A DNA stretch of 64,000 bases from Isoetes taiwanensis. Taxonomy: Eukaryota; Streptophyta; Lycopodiopsida; Isoetales; Isoetaceae. Below the pieces are notes generated by a model, which searched no databases, had not been told where the DNA came from, and was given only the letters and a program-made list of their open reading frames with translations. Made by a program: the position numbers and the translations under genes. The stretch lies in NCBI GenBank assembly GCA_021234155.1, contig JAJEKV010000005.1, positions 22,767,584 to 22,831,583 of the forward strand. The letters run 5' to 3'. This document shows positions 43,056 through 54,337 of this stretch, piece after piece; position 1 is the stretch's first letter; every line of letters starts with the position of its first letter.

Positions 43056-44891
43056 TGGCACATGCTACTGCCACATTTTGGCATCATAGAAGAGCTATGC
43101 ACGTATTTTGCACATTTGGCTAACATTTGACTAATACATGTGTGCATGAGCTAAACAAGCTACAAGATTTGAAGACTTCCAACTTTGAAGATCCCAAGAG
43201 ATACTTACGATGAAGAACCAAGGGAAGGACATTCATTGGACATCATACAAGAAGGTTGAGATTCAGGCAAGAAGAATTGAGCTTAAAGTTGAAGACCCTT
43301 TTGCTAGAGTTTGGAAGACCCCTCAAGATTCATTGGTATATGGCTATATCCAAGTTATTTTGGCATGAATCCTATTTCCCAAGGCTTCTTTCATGTTCCT
43401 ACCACCTTAAAATCCTATCCATGAAACACCCTTCATGCTTCATACTTTTCCATGCTTCATCATCATATTCCCTAGCCAAAGTTGGCAAAAGTCTTTTTTC
43501 TAGTCAAATCACATCATACACCCATCATACATCCACTATCTTGAAAAAATGCAAAAAAACTTCACCAAATTTGGCTATTCCTATGGTTTAAGACTGCTTT
43601 CTCTCTCTAAAAACAAAACTAGAGAGAGAAAGTTCACATTTTCTTCAAACAATTTTGAAAAAGCAAATTTTACAAGTCATTGCATAAAGTTCTAATGTGT
43701 ATGCGCACAAGTGCCAAATATGATGCCAAGTCATCCACATCATCTCCAAAATGTCAAACATCATCCACATCATCATACACGTGCCATCCATGTCATCACC
43801 ACTTCACAAAAAGTTTTGACTAGAAAAAACTCATTTTGCCACCTTGTTTGCCACATCATCACCTCATTGTGCATGTCATCACCTATATGCCACACCACTC
43901 CATAAACTTGCCATCTCATCAAAATTATAGCCCCGATATTAGCCAAAAAAACAAGATGCGCATTTCTGCAAAAAGATTCTCCCATCTTGTAGAATATCAA
44001 AAAAGATTCCATGTGGAAAAAGACCTTGTTATGACCCTCATATTCCATTGTTTGGGATTCGTGCCAAATTTGAAAAAATAAAAAAATGTTTCCTATTCCC
44101 CTTGGCCTAGTCATTCTTTCCCCCAATCACTTTCCGCCATGTAGTGCCTCTGGGCATGTGGGGTGGCAACGGGCCAGCACCCACGTGGAGACAGCACGGC
44201 AATTTATAAATCCACGTGGATCTGTTGTTATATACCCAAGGTGGATTTTCTGAAGCATGCATGTGGGATATTTCGAAGAGTTCTGAAAAACCCTAAAATC
44301 AATTCGAGCCAAGATCTGAGTTTTTAACCTGTTATCATGGCTTAATCATTACCCGTCTGGCTCGATTTACCTCTTCATACACCAAGAAATATTAATCTAA
44401 GCGACAGAAAGATGGGCCGGATTTGCCAAGATTGGAACAGAACAGGGGATTTTCAAAAGGAAATTTTGGTTACAGAAAATTTTGAAGGCTTTTGGCGACT
44501 AATTCGATTGGTATACCATTGAAGACTGCCGGATTTGACATGAGCTGCTTGAATCTGCCTCCTTTGTCTCAGGAAACATAATTTTTTGAGGTTGATATAT
44601 CTTGTTTACTTGCTTTTGATCCTGTGCTCTTGACTTATGGCTTGGGCTTGATTATAAAACTGGCTTAATGATGTCCTATTGAATGAAAATCCGACCTTTG
44701 TTGAAGATCACTATTGTCATTTGCCTAAAAAAGACAATGTATGTGCTAGGTAAGAGAGCAAAAAGTCTGGTTTAATCTCTGATACACTTTGAGATCTTAG
44801 AAACAGTAGCTTAGTAGTCAAATGCATTGTAGAATCACTCAAGATAGGTTATTACAAGCAAAAAACATTTCTATACATGCATTTGGACTAT
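43056..44891. mobile_element. 1.8-kb insertion in LINE, probably a degenerate LTR
   Basis: GAGCATGCT stands at both ends (43047-43055 and 44892-44900), a possible 9-bp target duplication. The insert starts TGGCAC. Its right half (about 44280-44400, ACCCTAAAATC…GATCTGAGTTTTTAACC…GGCTCGATTT) resembles the end of the outer-element LTR. It has no coding sequence. A 9-bp duplication would fit a Mutator-type DNA transposon better than an LTR element, so the class is uncertain. Confidence 0.4.
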
Positions 44892-44934
44892 GAGCATGCT
44901 CATCTCAGATGCTCACGGATGTTCTGACAAGCAT

Positions 44935-45330
44935 TCTGCATTGCTCTACACTGGAGCAACATGTAGGCAGGTTGATTGACGTGCTCGAGGCTGCTACAGA
45001 AAGGTGCTTTAGGAGAAGCCATCCTTGACGAACGTCCGGGGCCTGCCTGTATAACTAGTGGTTTGATGCTGAGTGCAAGGAATACAAATGTTGGCTACGC
45101 CAAATCACAGACCTTGCTCTACACCCAGACGCGGTCAGGCAATACCGCATTTTCCTTAAGGCTAGAAAGGCTAGGTACATCACGGCCCATCAACAGAAAT
45201 GATCTTCCTCCTATAACATCATCCCAAGACCTTCTGGCGAAGAGTGCTCAGAAGGCCAGTGCCGCCTACAGGAAACATCACCCTCGAGCAGTGGGGGCAA
45301 TACCTACAATAGCTCTACAATCCTGAGGGT
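44935..45330 (+). pseudogene. LINE linker between endonuclease and RT
   Basis: Reads LTDVLTSILHCSTLEQHVG and DVLEAATERCFRRSH, then in another frame LERLGTSRPINRNDLPPI and AKSAQKASAAYRKHH. This helical segment is typical of the stretch before LINE RT domains. Frameshifted. Confidence 0.45.
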
Positions 45331-45365
45331 ATATAAGCAGCATTACCCCTGCAGCATGGCTCAAT

Positions 45366-46085
45366 GCTGGAAATCACAGAGGCGGATGTTGCACATGGCT
45401 TGCAGCGTTTAGCCAATGGAAAAGCGCCATACCTCGATGGCATGTAGGCAGAGTTACTCAAGTGGGCAGGACCGTCTATGGCACCGGTACGTTCAACGGG
45501 ATGTTGCGGGGGGGTCCCCCCCGCAATGGACCACTAGTAGGGTTGTCCCAATCTACAAGGCTGGTGACCTACATTGCCTGGCCATTTACCGCACAATCAT
45601 TGTCAGCTTAGTATATGCAAAGCTGCTTCCAGAATCCTCGAATACCAATTGATAAGATGGGCAGAGGTAGCAGAAGTGCGGGCACTCATGCAGGCAGGAT
45701 TTAGGCCAAAGCACTCAACCATTGACCACATCTTCACTCAGGGACTCTGGCTGAGGATAGCAGGAACCATCGGCAAGACCTGTTGTTTCGTAGACTTTTC
45801 CAAGGCTTTTGACATTGTGCCTCAGGGAAAGCTTTGGGTAAGATTGCGATAGCTGGAGGTCACTACAGAACTTCAAAATGCGGTGTGCAGGTTATATGAG
45901 ACATGCTCAGGCCAGTTGCAACCAGTGGGCCAACCGTTCGAGAGTAGTATCAGAGTCTGCCATGGATGCCCTCTCTCTCCCACACTGTTTGGCATGTACA
46001 TTGATTAGTTGGAAAGCTGGCTTGCTGGTAATGGAGGCGACAGTGTTTGGGGTCTGGGTTCGGGAACTCCTGGAAGACAGCCCTC
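45366..46085 (+). pseudogene. LINE reverse transcriptase, first part
   Basis: ITEADVAHGLQRLANGKAPYL and DGM precede TSRVVPIYKAGDL and YRTIIVSLVYAKLL. Then QAGFRPKHSTIDHIFTQGL, CFVDFSKAFDIVPQGKLW (first catalytic Asp) and HGCPLSPTLFGMYID follow. Several frame changes and in-frame stops. The sequence stops at an LTR-like insertion before the YxDD centre. Confidence 0.8.
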
Positions 46086-46620
46086 TGTGAGGACCCGTGG
46101 ATCTAACAGGAGAGTCCGGGGGACTATGTCACGCGGGATTTGCAAGAAGAGAAGAAGAAGAAGAAAACAGAACAAATGAGAGGAAAATGATAAGCTTCCT
46201 TGATATCAATGATGAACATACATGAGCTCTCGCAATAGAGAGAAGAACTGAAAGGAGACAAGACTCAAAACTCATCTAGAACTCATGTGCGAGCTCTAGT
46301 CATATATATAGTACAATGGCCTTGGGCCCAATATAGACAATCTGACTGATCTCGGTGCCGACTCCTGGAAGGAGGCCTGATTTGCAGGAATGTGGGCGGT
46401 GCCTCTTGAAGTGCCTAGAATCATGCTGACGCTGACGCAGGCGGTGACGGGCCGTCACTTGTCTGAGCGGCGCCTCTTGATAGGCTTTGACTGCGTGGTC
46501 TGCTGCTTGGTCTTCTGCTGAGCCTTTGATGGCTGACCCGTGGCTGACTGAGGATCCTTGAGCTTGACCTGGTCTGTCGTATGCATGAATAGTCCTGTAC
46601 CAGGAGGCACAGGACTAACA
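46086..46620 (-). mobile_element. Probable solo LTR inserted in LINE
   Basis: On the minus strand it starts TGTTAGTCCTGTGCCTCC at 46620 and contains TATATATGAC (about 46310) and pyrimidine-rich CTTCTTCTTCTTCTCTTC. The RT frame resumes right after it. A small hairpin (AGTCCTGT…ACAGGACT) lies at the start. The far end is unclear; TGTGAGG at 46086 would give TG…CA termini, but no target duplication was found. This pattern is common for Ty1/copia solo LTRs. Confidence 0.45.
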
Positions 46621-47720
46621 ATGGAGCTCAACTTTTATACCAGATCACCAGGCATCTCTGGTCTATGATGATGATGTGGACCTCCTGCCCACACTCAGGT
46701 AGACATGCAGCGCCATGTTGATGCTCTGGACACATTTTTCCAGGCGACTGACATGCGCATCAACATGGCCAAGACCGAGGTGGTCCTCATATCATCCGCA
46801 TGCCAGCCAAATGCCTCAACCCTCACTTATCTTGGCCAAAAATTTGAAGTGGTATCCGCTTAGAAATATTTGGAGTGGAGTTTCCATTTGCCATGAACTG
46901 GGACAATTCTATTCGGTTACAAGCTACAGCAGGCTAAAAGGCACTCTATGCAATGCAAAACAATAGCCACATGGTAGAGCTGTATGATTGGGTCCACCAG
47001 GCGCACCTATTCAGGATACTAATGGAGCCAGGACGAGGTCTAGGATCCACTGATATCCTTCGCTACTTGGAATAACTTAGAGCAAGTGCAGAAAGCTTTC
47101 TTTATCACAGGCCGTATGGGTAAAGTTCAAAATCCCATATCAAATACTATTACAGAAGACAGACTTCTTGCCTCTTCAGAGCCTCTTCAGAGGGGGGCCC
47201 TTGACCAACACATCATCCACTTCTAGAAGGTAGTTAGTATGGACGATGCTTGCCTCCCCAACCTCGCTTATACCATGGCAATGGGGTCTCATCGCCTAAA
47301 GACCTGCTGGCGGAAAAAGAGAGCTCAATGATTGGCCAGATAGAATATGCATAAGCACAGGTGCATCCAAGTGCAAATAGAGCCAGATTGGTACAGCCTC
47401 AGACAGTACCTTGATACATGCTTTCTCAGCAAGCTCTGGGATGCCAGCACTCTTGAACAGGTCAAGACGGCACATTACCAATGCCACATAAACCCCATGT
47501 TGGAGCGGGGTCCGCAATGCCACCCTATGAAAAAGAGCAAATCCATTGCCACTATCCGCATTACGTGCATACTACCTTCGAGATTGAGATATGGAGATGA
47601 ATTGGGGGAGCCGCCAGGAGAGGATTTGTCAATGCTGTCATGTTGGAGCTGTGGAAGGCGAATGCCACACCCTTCAGAGTGGCATATGATGAAATTTGGA
47701 CACGGTATGCGGAGCTGATT
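46621..47720 (+). pseudogene. LINE reverse transcriptase, second part and C-terminus
   Basis: It resumes with LVYDDDVDLL (the YxDD centre, here YDDD), then MQRHVDALDTFFQATDMRIN, MAKTEVVLISSACQPNAS and LTYLG. The thumb and C-terminal region read NLEQVQKAFF and KLWDASTLEQVKTAHYQCHI, parallel to LWDASTLAKPKTEHYHAQI in the other LINE. Heavily frameshifted. Confidence 0.75.
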
Positions 47721-48060
47721 CGGTCTGGCCAACCGCTGCATGTGATGTTGAGCTCAATGCGGATGCTGGGATCATACCTTCAAGAGATCATGTATCATCG
47801 ATTTCAGCTCAGTCCGGGCACTCACTTGATATGTGTATATATATATTTCTGTCCTCATGATAGATGTCTGTATAGTTTGACAACACTCTTATTCCTGTCA
47901 CGGTTTCCCCCCCCTCCCCCCTCCCCCCAAAAAAAACCATGAGGGTGGGGGTTTTTTAATCTGGACAGTAATATGTTTGTTGCGCCTTCTTTTTTGGTCC
48001 TATAGGCTGACTGGTCTCCTCAGACGATAAAAGCTCTATTCTATTCTATTCAATTCTAAA

Positions 48061-49452
48061 CTTCATGGATTGTTTCGTTTTAAGTTTTTATCTCAACCAA
48101 ATCGTCTAACTCAATATCCTGTTGAAATTTTTCCCTTCACTCAATCTTCTGAACCCTGTGGGCTATCCAATTTTTCTTTTGATCGTTGTAGACTATTTGC
48201 TTAGAATCAAGATGGGCTTATTTTTTTTTTGTGTCTTGATAGAGGGCACCCTGTGTTGTGATAGCAACTTGTTTTGTTAATGTTTGTGGATTTGATTAAG
48301 ACATACAAGAAATTTATCATGGCGGCCTTAAGTCGGCCAAGGCTGCCATGAACATTTCTCTTTATCGACTTGCGTGGGATCAATGCTCTTTACCGATCCG
48401 CATGGGAGTTGAGCCCATGAATATGCCACATGTGTCCTTGTGTTCTAACCCGATGTTGTAAATACCTAGAGATATTTTCTTGCATACCAATTTATATGAT
48501 GCCACCTTATATTGCATCTACATTAAGGTTCATTGTGTGCATGTGTCATGGATACAAAATAATCATAAGTGGGATTGTCTCAAATCACTGGTAACTCCTA
48601 ACTAATGATCTTTTTTAAAAATAGAAGATGGACATAGTTTTAGATTTTGAATTAATCATAAGTGGATTGTCTCAAATCACTGGTGACTCCTAACTAATGA
48701 TCTTTTTAAAAAATAGAAGACGGACATGGTTTTAGATTTTGAATTAGCTAGCCTACTAAATCAACTAGATGCTACCTAGTTAACTAAGCATTTGAACTTA
48801 GATACAAATATAGGAATCTATCCTAAGGATATTATTTCCAAAAATATAATGGATTGGATCATCGCAAGAAGCCGGATTATAAGAAGGAAAAAGGAAGACC
48901 GTACATGAGAAAAGACATTGTATTGAAGGACATAGGCGAAGAATCTCAGAGCGAAAAATGCCAAACTAGGAGGAAATGCCAGAAACAGGCTCAGGGAGGG
49001 TTTGTCCAATGCTAATAGACTGTTGTGAGAAGAACACCAAATGAGAAAAACGACGAAAAGACCGAATATATATCGCTCGCCCTCTCATAAGAATCTCGAT
49101 CTACGGTGTAGATGGATCTGCATAAATTTCAAGAGTGTCCATTTGACAATTTGACATATCATATTTTCGCATGGCTCCTGAGTCTACTCTTTTCTAAATT
49201 CATGAGATGATGTGCACCTATATAAAAAGTAGCAATTATTCTATGCCTCATCATCTGCAGATGTGCTAATAAGCATTCATATAGGCCATAAACTAGTGTA
49301 GGATTACTTGTTCTTTATAATATCCATCCTACCATTCTGTGAGGCTCTAGTGCTTTGTATGCAATTCATACAAATACGTAATATATCACCATTAATATTT
49401 AGCAACTAACAAAGCGAAGTTAGCTACTACTAACTTTACTGCTAGGATCATG
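48061..49452. other. AT-rich intergenic sequence
   Basis: No gene recognised. It contains one two-copy tandem repeat (48561-48745) and otherwise unique AT-rich sequence. Confidence 0.6.
48561..48745. repeat. 93-bp unit, two tandem copies
   Basis: The unit starting AATCATAAGTGG and ending TTTTAGATTTTGAATT occurs at 48561-48653 and 48654-48745 with a few differences. Confidence 0.9.
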
Positions 49453-49457
49453 CCACT

Positions 49458-50014
49458 TGTAATCCAACAGAAAGAAAAGACCAAAGCAGCTTGCAAAATA
49501 TATGCAATGGATTGCATCCCATTCTACTAGCAAGAAATCAAGCAAACTTCTGAAGATGAATAATCACATACAAATCACATACTCTTAAATCAGGAGGTTC
49601 ATCCTCATCATTTTCATTTATTTCTTCCATGGAAGATGCACTCTACAATAGATAATCTCCTTCCAAGAGCAAGAGTGAGAGAGAGAGAGAATGAGGAGAC
49701 GTACCCCTCCTCTTAAACTTACACAACAAATCTCAGCCCTTCATCTTTGAACAATCTCCACCATTAGATCTCCAATAACTTACATGTCTCCTAGGATTGC
49801 GCCACCTCACCCCCATGCTTTAACCATTGAAAAGGACTTTTATACACCTTCAAGTCCATAAGTTCAACTTCAATACATCATAAATGCTTCATCCCCAATA
49901 TTTTCACATTTTTTACATTTTCTCCATATTACACCCATATTATTCTCCATTTTTGCACACATTTCACCAATTTAAGCACATCATGCACAAATAGTCAAGA
50001 TAAATCACACAACA
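49458..50014 (-). repeat. 3' LTR of non-autonomous element
   Basis: On the plus strand TGTAATCCAACAG…CACACAACA, 557 bp, preceded by CCACT. It equals 55251-55807 in length and nearly in sequence. Confidence 0.9.
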
Positions 50015-50027
50015 TTATTCCCCCCCA
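50015..50027 (-). other. Polypurine tract of non-autonomous element
   Basis: On the minus strand TGGGGGGGAATAA directly precedes the LTR start (TGTTGTGTG). It fixes the minus orientation. Confidence 0.75.
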
Positions 50028-50574
50028 AGATTATTCATCGTCCCGATGAATTCTTCAAAAATCTTTAACCATAGTCTTCCAAACATATATCAAACTCGCT
50101 CAAGCTAGTTGGTCTATAAAAATAGCACTGCAACTTAATAAAATCCAATATTCAAATGTCTTCAGTTCTTCAAAAACATCTATAGAAGTCTTCCAAGGAA
50201 AATTAAAATTAAAAACTCTAACACCATTGCCTCAATCGGCGATTCTATGGCTTCATATAAATGTAATCACTTCAAGGGTGGCAAGTCCCATCCAGGTCAG
50301 TGGCGCCCTCGCTCTTCTGCCTTGGTGTGGCGCTCAATCCCCTCTCCACAACATTAGAAAAGATAAAATAGAAAACTTGTACGACTTCCACAAAGGCCAG
50401 TGTTTCTTGATCTTCGATCTTCGAAGGAAATACTCCGTCTTCACAAATTTTGAGAACATACAACTTAAACTCAAATAAATGCACATGATGATGTATTGGG
50501 GTCTTCAAAAATAGTGTGTAAGATCTTCCCATAGCAAACATCTTTGGAAAATGTAGCAATTCTCGTCTTTATAT

Positions 50575-50634
50575 GGACTTGAACTCGAAATTTGTGGTTG
50601 AAAACCCAATAACTTATCCAATGAGCTATTTGCC
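50575..50634 (-). other. tRNA-like segment (SINE head or tRNA relic)
   Basis: The minus strand has TAGCTCATTGGATAAG, resembling an A box and D arm, and about 30 bases later GAGTTCAAGTCC, resembling a B box and T arm, with an anticodon-arm-like segment between. The acceptor stem does not pair well, so it is not a functional tRNA. It is duplicated at about 54278-54337. Confidence 0.5.
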
Positions 50635-51526
50635 ATAACTTGGAGGTTCCACTATTCCTTCAACATTTAATATTTTTTAATTTCCCTTACTTTCACCATA
50701 CTTCACAACCCTTTATTTTTATTTTTTTTCATTCCTCTGCTTTTCTCGGCTGTGCGCGCGATGCCGTTTCAGCGGAATTAGGGCATCCATTTTTTTCTAC
50801 AGGTCTGTTTATGGAGCGTCCGGGGCAGATCGACCCTTCTCCATCTCTGATTTTCTTACAGGTTAAATCTTTTCAAGAGACAACGGTTTTTGGCAAATGG
50901 AGATGCAGAGGTCTGGGGATGAAAATGGATCAACCGATTTAGGGTATGGCAGAAACAGGATGCATCAATGGCAGATGATTAGGGCTTCGGATTTCTTAGG
51001 CAGTGTCTTCATGGGCTATGGCAGCATGTATATCATTAGAATCAGAGCAGAAGGGCCAATTTTTCTTTGCAGGGATTAAACACAGATCATAGGCAGGGCT
51101 TGGCAATTCTTTTCTTTAAAAACATAGAGACAAGGAAGGACGGAATATGGTTTTTTTCCTTTGCAGGTATGGCGAGAACAGAGATAGATGAAGACAAGGC
51201 AAGGCTGTAGATTTTCAGAAAACGGTAAGCCAATATCAAAGAGGAATTTCTGGAGGCTAGCTTTAGTTGGCTTCCTTCAATCAAATCAACAAGAATATGT
51301 AAATCTGTTTTACTTTTATTGCTTCCATTCTTATTGTGCTGGCCAGTCAAAACAAGAAAGAAAGCAGAATGTAAATACCTCTGAATTTGCATCCAAATTT
51401 TAGTTGTTCTCTGTTCTCTGTTCTTTGCCATTCTTCTAATGCAGATACGAGAAAATGAAGTAATTCTTCGAAAGAAACATATCATGCTAATAGAATGCTG
51501 CTACTCCCGGCAAACGCACCACTTTA

Positions 51527-52005
51527 TGTAATCCAACAGAAATAAAAGACCAAAGCAGCTTGCAAAATATATGCAATGGATTGCATCCCATTCTACTAGC
51601 AAGAAATCAAGCAAACTTCTGAAGATGAATAATCACATACAAATCACATACTCTTAAATCGAGGTCTATCCTCATCATTTTCATTTATTTCTTCCATGGA
51701 AGATGCACTCTTCACAATATAACCTTCCAAGAGCAAAAAAGAGTAGAGAGAGATGAGAATGAGGAGACGCATCTCCTCCTTTTAACTTACACAACAAATC
51801 TCACCAGCATTCTTTAAACAATCTCCACCATTAGACTCTCCAATAACTTACATGTCTCCAGGATTGCTTGCACTCTAAATTCTCATAAAGCTAACCATTG
51901 AAAGTGCTGACTTCTTATACACCTTTCTAAAGTCCATAAGTTCAACTTCAATACATCATAAATGCTTCATCCCCAATATTTTCACATTTTCATCCCCAAT
52001 ATAAT
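51527..52005 (-). repeat. Middle LTR of non-autonomous element (truncated)
   Basis: It matches the outer LTRs from TGTAATCC to about 51990 and then diverges into the tandem array. Differences from the outer copies concentrate at CAG/CTG/CG sites and small indels. Confidence 0.8.
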
Positions 52006-52022
52006 GCAAATTAAAACATTTT

Positions 52023-53778
52023 AAATTTTTAGACAACAACCAGTATACCAGCCCCAGTGTACATGGAAGCCAATTTTTACTAGTGCATACTCACACAATT
52101 ATTGTGGAGCTTATCCTGCTGCCTTATGGCAGACAAAGTGGAGGACACGTATAGGCACAAGTTCTACCACGTCGGGGATCATCATCGTATAACCCCAGTA
52201 ACCAACACCCAAAGCTAAACATACACTGGCCAGGGTTGAACCCCTGACCAAGTGCACATTTATTTTGGCATTACTAGGCCTATACCAACTCACCACACAT
52301 CCGTTGGGCAAAACTTTAGCCATACATGCACACTTTGTAGGCAGGATAGAATCCCGCCTCAGGAAGTGGAGAAATTTTTAGACAACAACCAGTATACCAG
52401 CCCCAGTGTACATGGAAGCCAATTTTTACTAGTGCATACTCACACAATTATTGTGGAGCTTATCCTGCTGCCTTATGGCAGACAAAGTGGAGGACACGTA
52501 TAGGCACAAGTTCTACCACGTCGGGGATCATCATCGTATAACCCCAGTAACCAACACCCAAAGCTAAACATACACTGGCCAGGGTTGAACCCCTGACCAA
52601 GTGCACATTTATTTTGGCATTACTAGGCCTATACCAACTCACCACACATCCGTTGGGCAAAACTTTAGCCATACATGCACACTTTGTAGGCAGGATAGAA
52701 TCCCGCCTCAGGAAGTGGAGAAATTTTTAGACAACAACCAAATACCCCAGCCCCGTGTACATGGAAGCCAATTTTTACTAGTGCATACTCACACAATTAT
52801 TGTGGAGCTTATCCTGCTGCCTTATGGCAGACAAAGTGGAGGACACGTATAGGCACAAGTTCTACCACGTCGGGGATCATCATCGTATAACCCCAGTAAC
52901 CAACACCCAAAGCTAAACATACACTGGCCAGGGTTGAACCCCTGACCAAGTGCACATTTATTTTGGCATTACTAGGCTAAACATACACTGGCCAGGGTTG
53001 AACCCCTGACCAAGTGCACATTTATTTTGGCATTACTAGGCCTATACCAACTCACCACACATCCGTTGGGCAAAACTTTAGCCATACATGCACACTTTGT
53101 AGGCAGGATAGAATCCCGCCTCAGGAAGTGGAGAAATTTTTAGACAACAACCAGTATACCAGCCCCAGTGTACATACCAACTCACCACACATCCGTTGGG
53201 CAAAACTTTAGCCATACATGCACACTTTGTAGGCGGGGATAGAATCCCGCCGTGAAGTGGAGAAATTTTTAGACAACAACCAAGATACCAGCCCCAAAGG
53301 TACATGGAAGCCAATTTTTACTAGTGCATACTCACACAATTATTGTGGAGCTTATCCTGGCGCCTTATGGCGTATTAAAGTGGAGGACACGTATAGGCAC
53401 AAGTTCTACCACGTCTGGGGATCATCATCAGATAACCCCATAACCAACACCCAAAGCTAAACATACACTGGCCAGGGTTGAACCCCTGACCAAGTGCACA
53501 TTTATTTTGGCATTACTAGGCCTATACCAACTCACCACACATCCGTTGGGCAAAACTTTAGCCATACATGCACACTTTGTAGGCAGGATAGAATCCCGCC
53601 TCAGGAAGTGGAGAAATTTTTAGACAACAACCAGTATACCAGCCCCAGTGTACATGGAAGCCAATTTTTACTAGTGCATACTCACACAATTATTGTGGAG
53701 CTTATCCTGCTGCCTTATGGCAGACAAAGTGGAGGACACGTATAGGCACAAGTTCTACCACGTCGGGGATCATCATCG
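52023..53778. repeat. 349-bp tandem repeat array
   Basis: The unit runs from AAATTTTTAGACAACAACC to GGAAGTGGAG. Two perfect-length copies (52023-52371, 52372-52720) are followed by rearranged, partly deleted and partly duplicated copies to 53778, about five in all. On the minus strand each unit has GGTTCAACCC, resembling a pol III B box, and TGGCTAAAGTTTTG upstream, which could be an A box; I regard a SINE origin as possible only. The 70-83-residue open frames that recur here follow the repeat and are probably not genes. Confidence 0.92.
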
Positions 53779-54277
53779 TCTTCCAAACATATATCAAACT
53801 CGCTCAAGCTAGTTGGTCTATAAAAATAGCACTGCAACTTAATAAAATCCAATATTCAAATGTCTTCAGTTCTTCAAAAACATCTATAGAAGTCTTCCAA
53901 GGAAAATTAAAATTAAAAACTCTAACACCATTGCCTCAATCGGCGATTCTATGGCTTCATATAAATGTAATCACTTCAAGGGTGGCAAGTCCCATCCAGG
54001 TCAGTGGCGCCCTCGCTCTTCTGCCTTGGTGTGGCACTCAATCCCCTCTCCACAACATTAGAAAAGATAAAATAGAAAACTTGTACGACTTCCACAAAGG
54101 CCAGTGTTTCTTGATCTTCGATCTTCGAAGGAAATACTCCGTCTTCACAAATTTTGAGAACATACAACTTAAACTCAAATAAATGCACATGATGATGTAT
54201 TGGGGTCTTCAAAAATAGTGTGTAAGATCTTCCCATAGCAAACATCTTTGGAAAATGTAGCAATTCTCGTCTTTATA

Positions 54278-54337
54278 TGGACTTGAACTCGAAATTTGTG
54301 GTTGAAAACCCAATAACTTATCCAATGAGCTATTTGC
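54278..54337 (-). other. tRNA-like segment, second copy
   Basis: Copy of 50575-50634 in the second internal region, same A-box-like and B-box-like words. Confidence 0.5.

Larger units (their letters stand above)
42160..48060 (+). mobile_element. Second LINE, broken and carrying two insertions
   Basis: ORF1-like, endonuclease, linker, RT and C-terminal parts can be followed in order over 5.9 kb, with many frameshifts. The RT and tail match the style of the LINE at 28915-30720. The 3' end is GATAAAAGCTCTATTCTATTCTATT (about 48026-48050), again a short tandem tail in place of poly(A). Insertions at 43056-44891 and about 46086-46620 interrupt it. Confidence 0.75.

Noticed and set aside
42561-43147. 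Overlapping minus-strand open frames of 75-191 residues in the LINE.
   Set aside because: They lie opposite the ORF1 and endonuclease remnants, have no recognisable domains and are likely shadows.
50272-50559. A 95-residue minus-strand frame present twice (also 53976-54263).
   Set aside because: Identical because the internal region is duplicated; no codon-level conservation can be judged and it matches nothing I know.
50575-50634. Functional tRNA gene on the minus strand.
   Set aside because: The A- and B-box-like words are present but the acceptor stem does not pair and the anticodon arm needs a bulge; kept only as a tRNA-like segment.
52111-53745. Repeated 70- and 83-residue open frames across the 349-bp array.
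   Set aside because: They recur only because the DNA repeats, have no start context or family features, and are broken in the diverged units.
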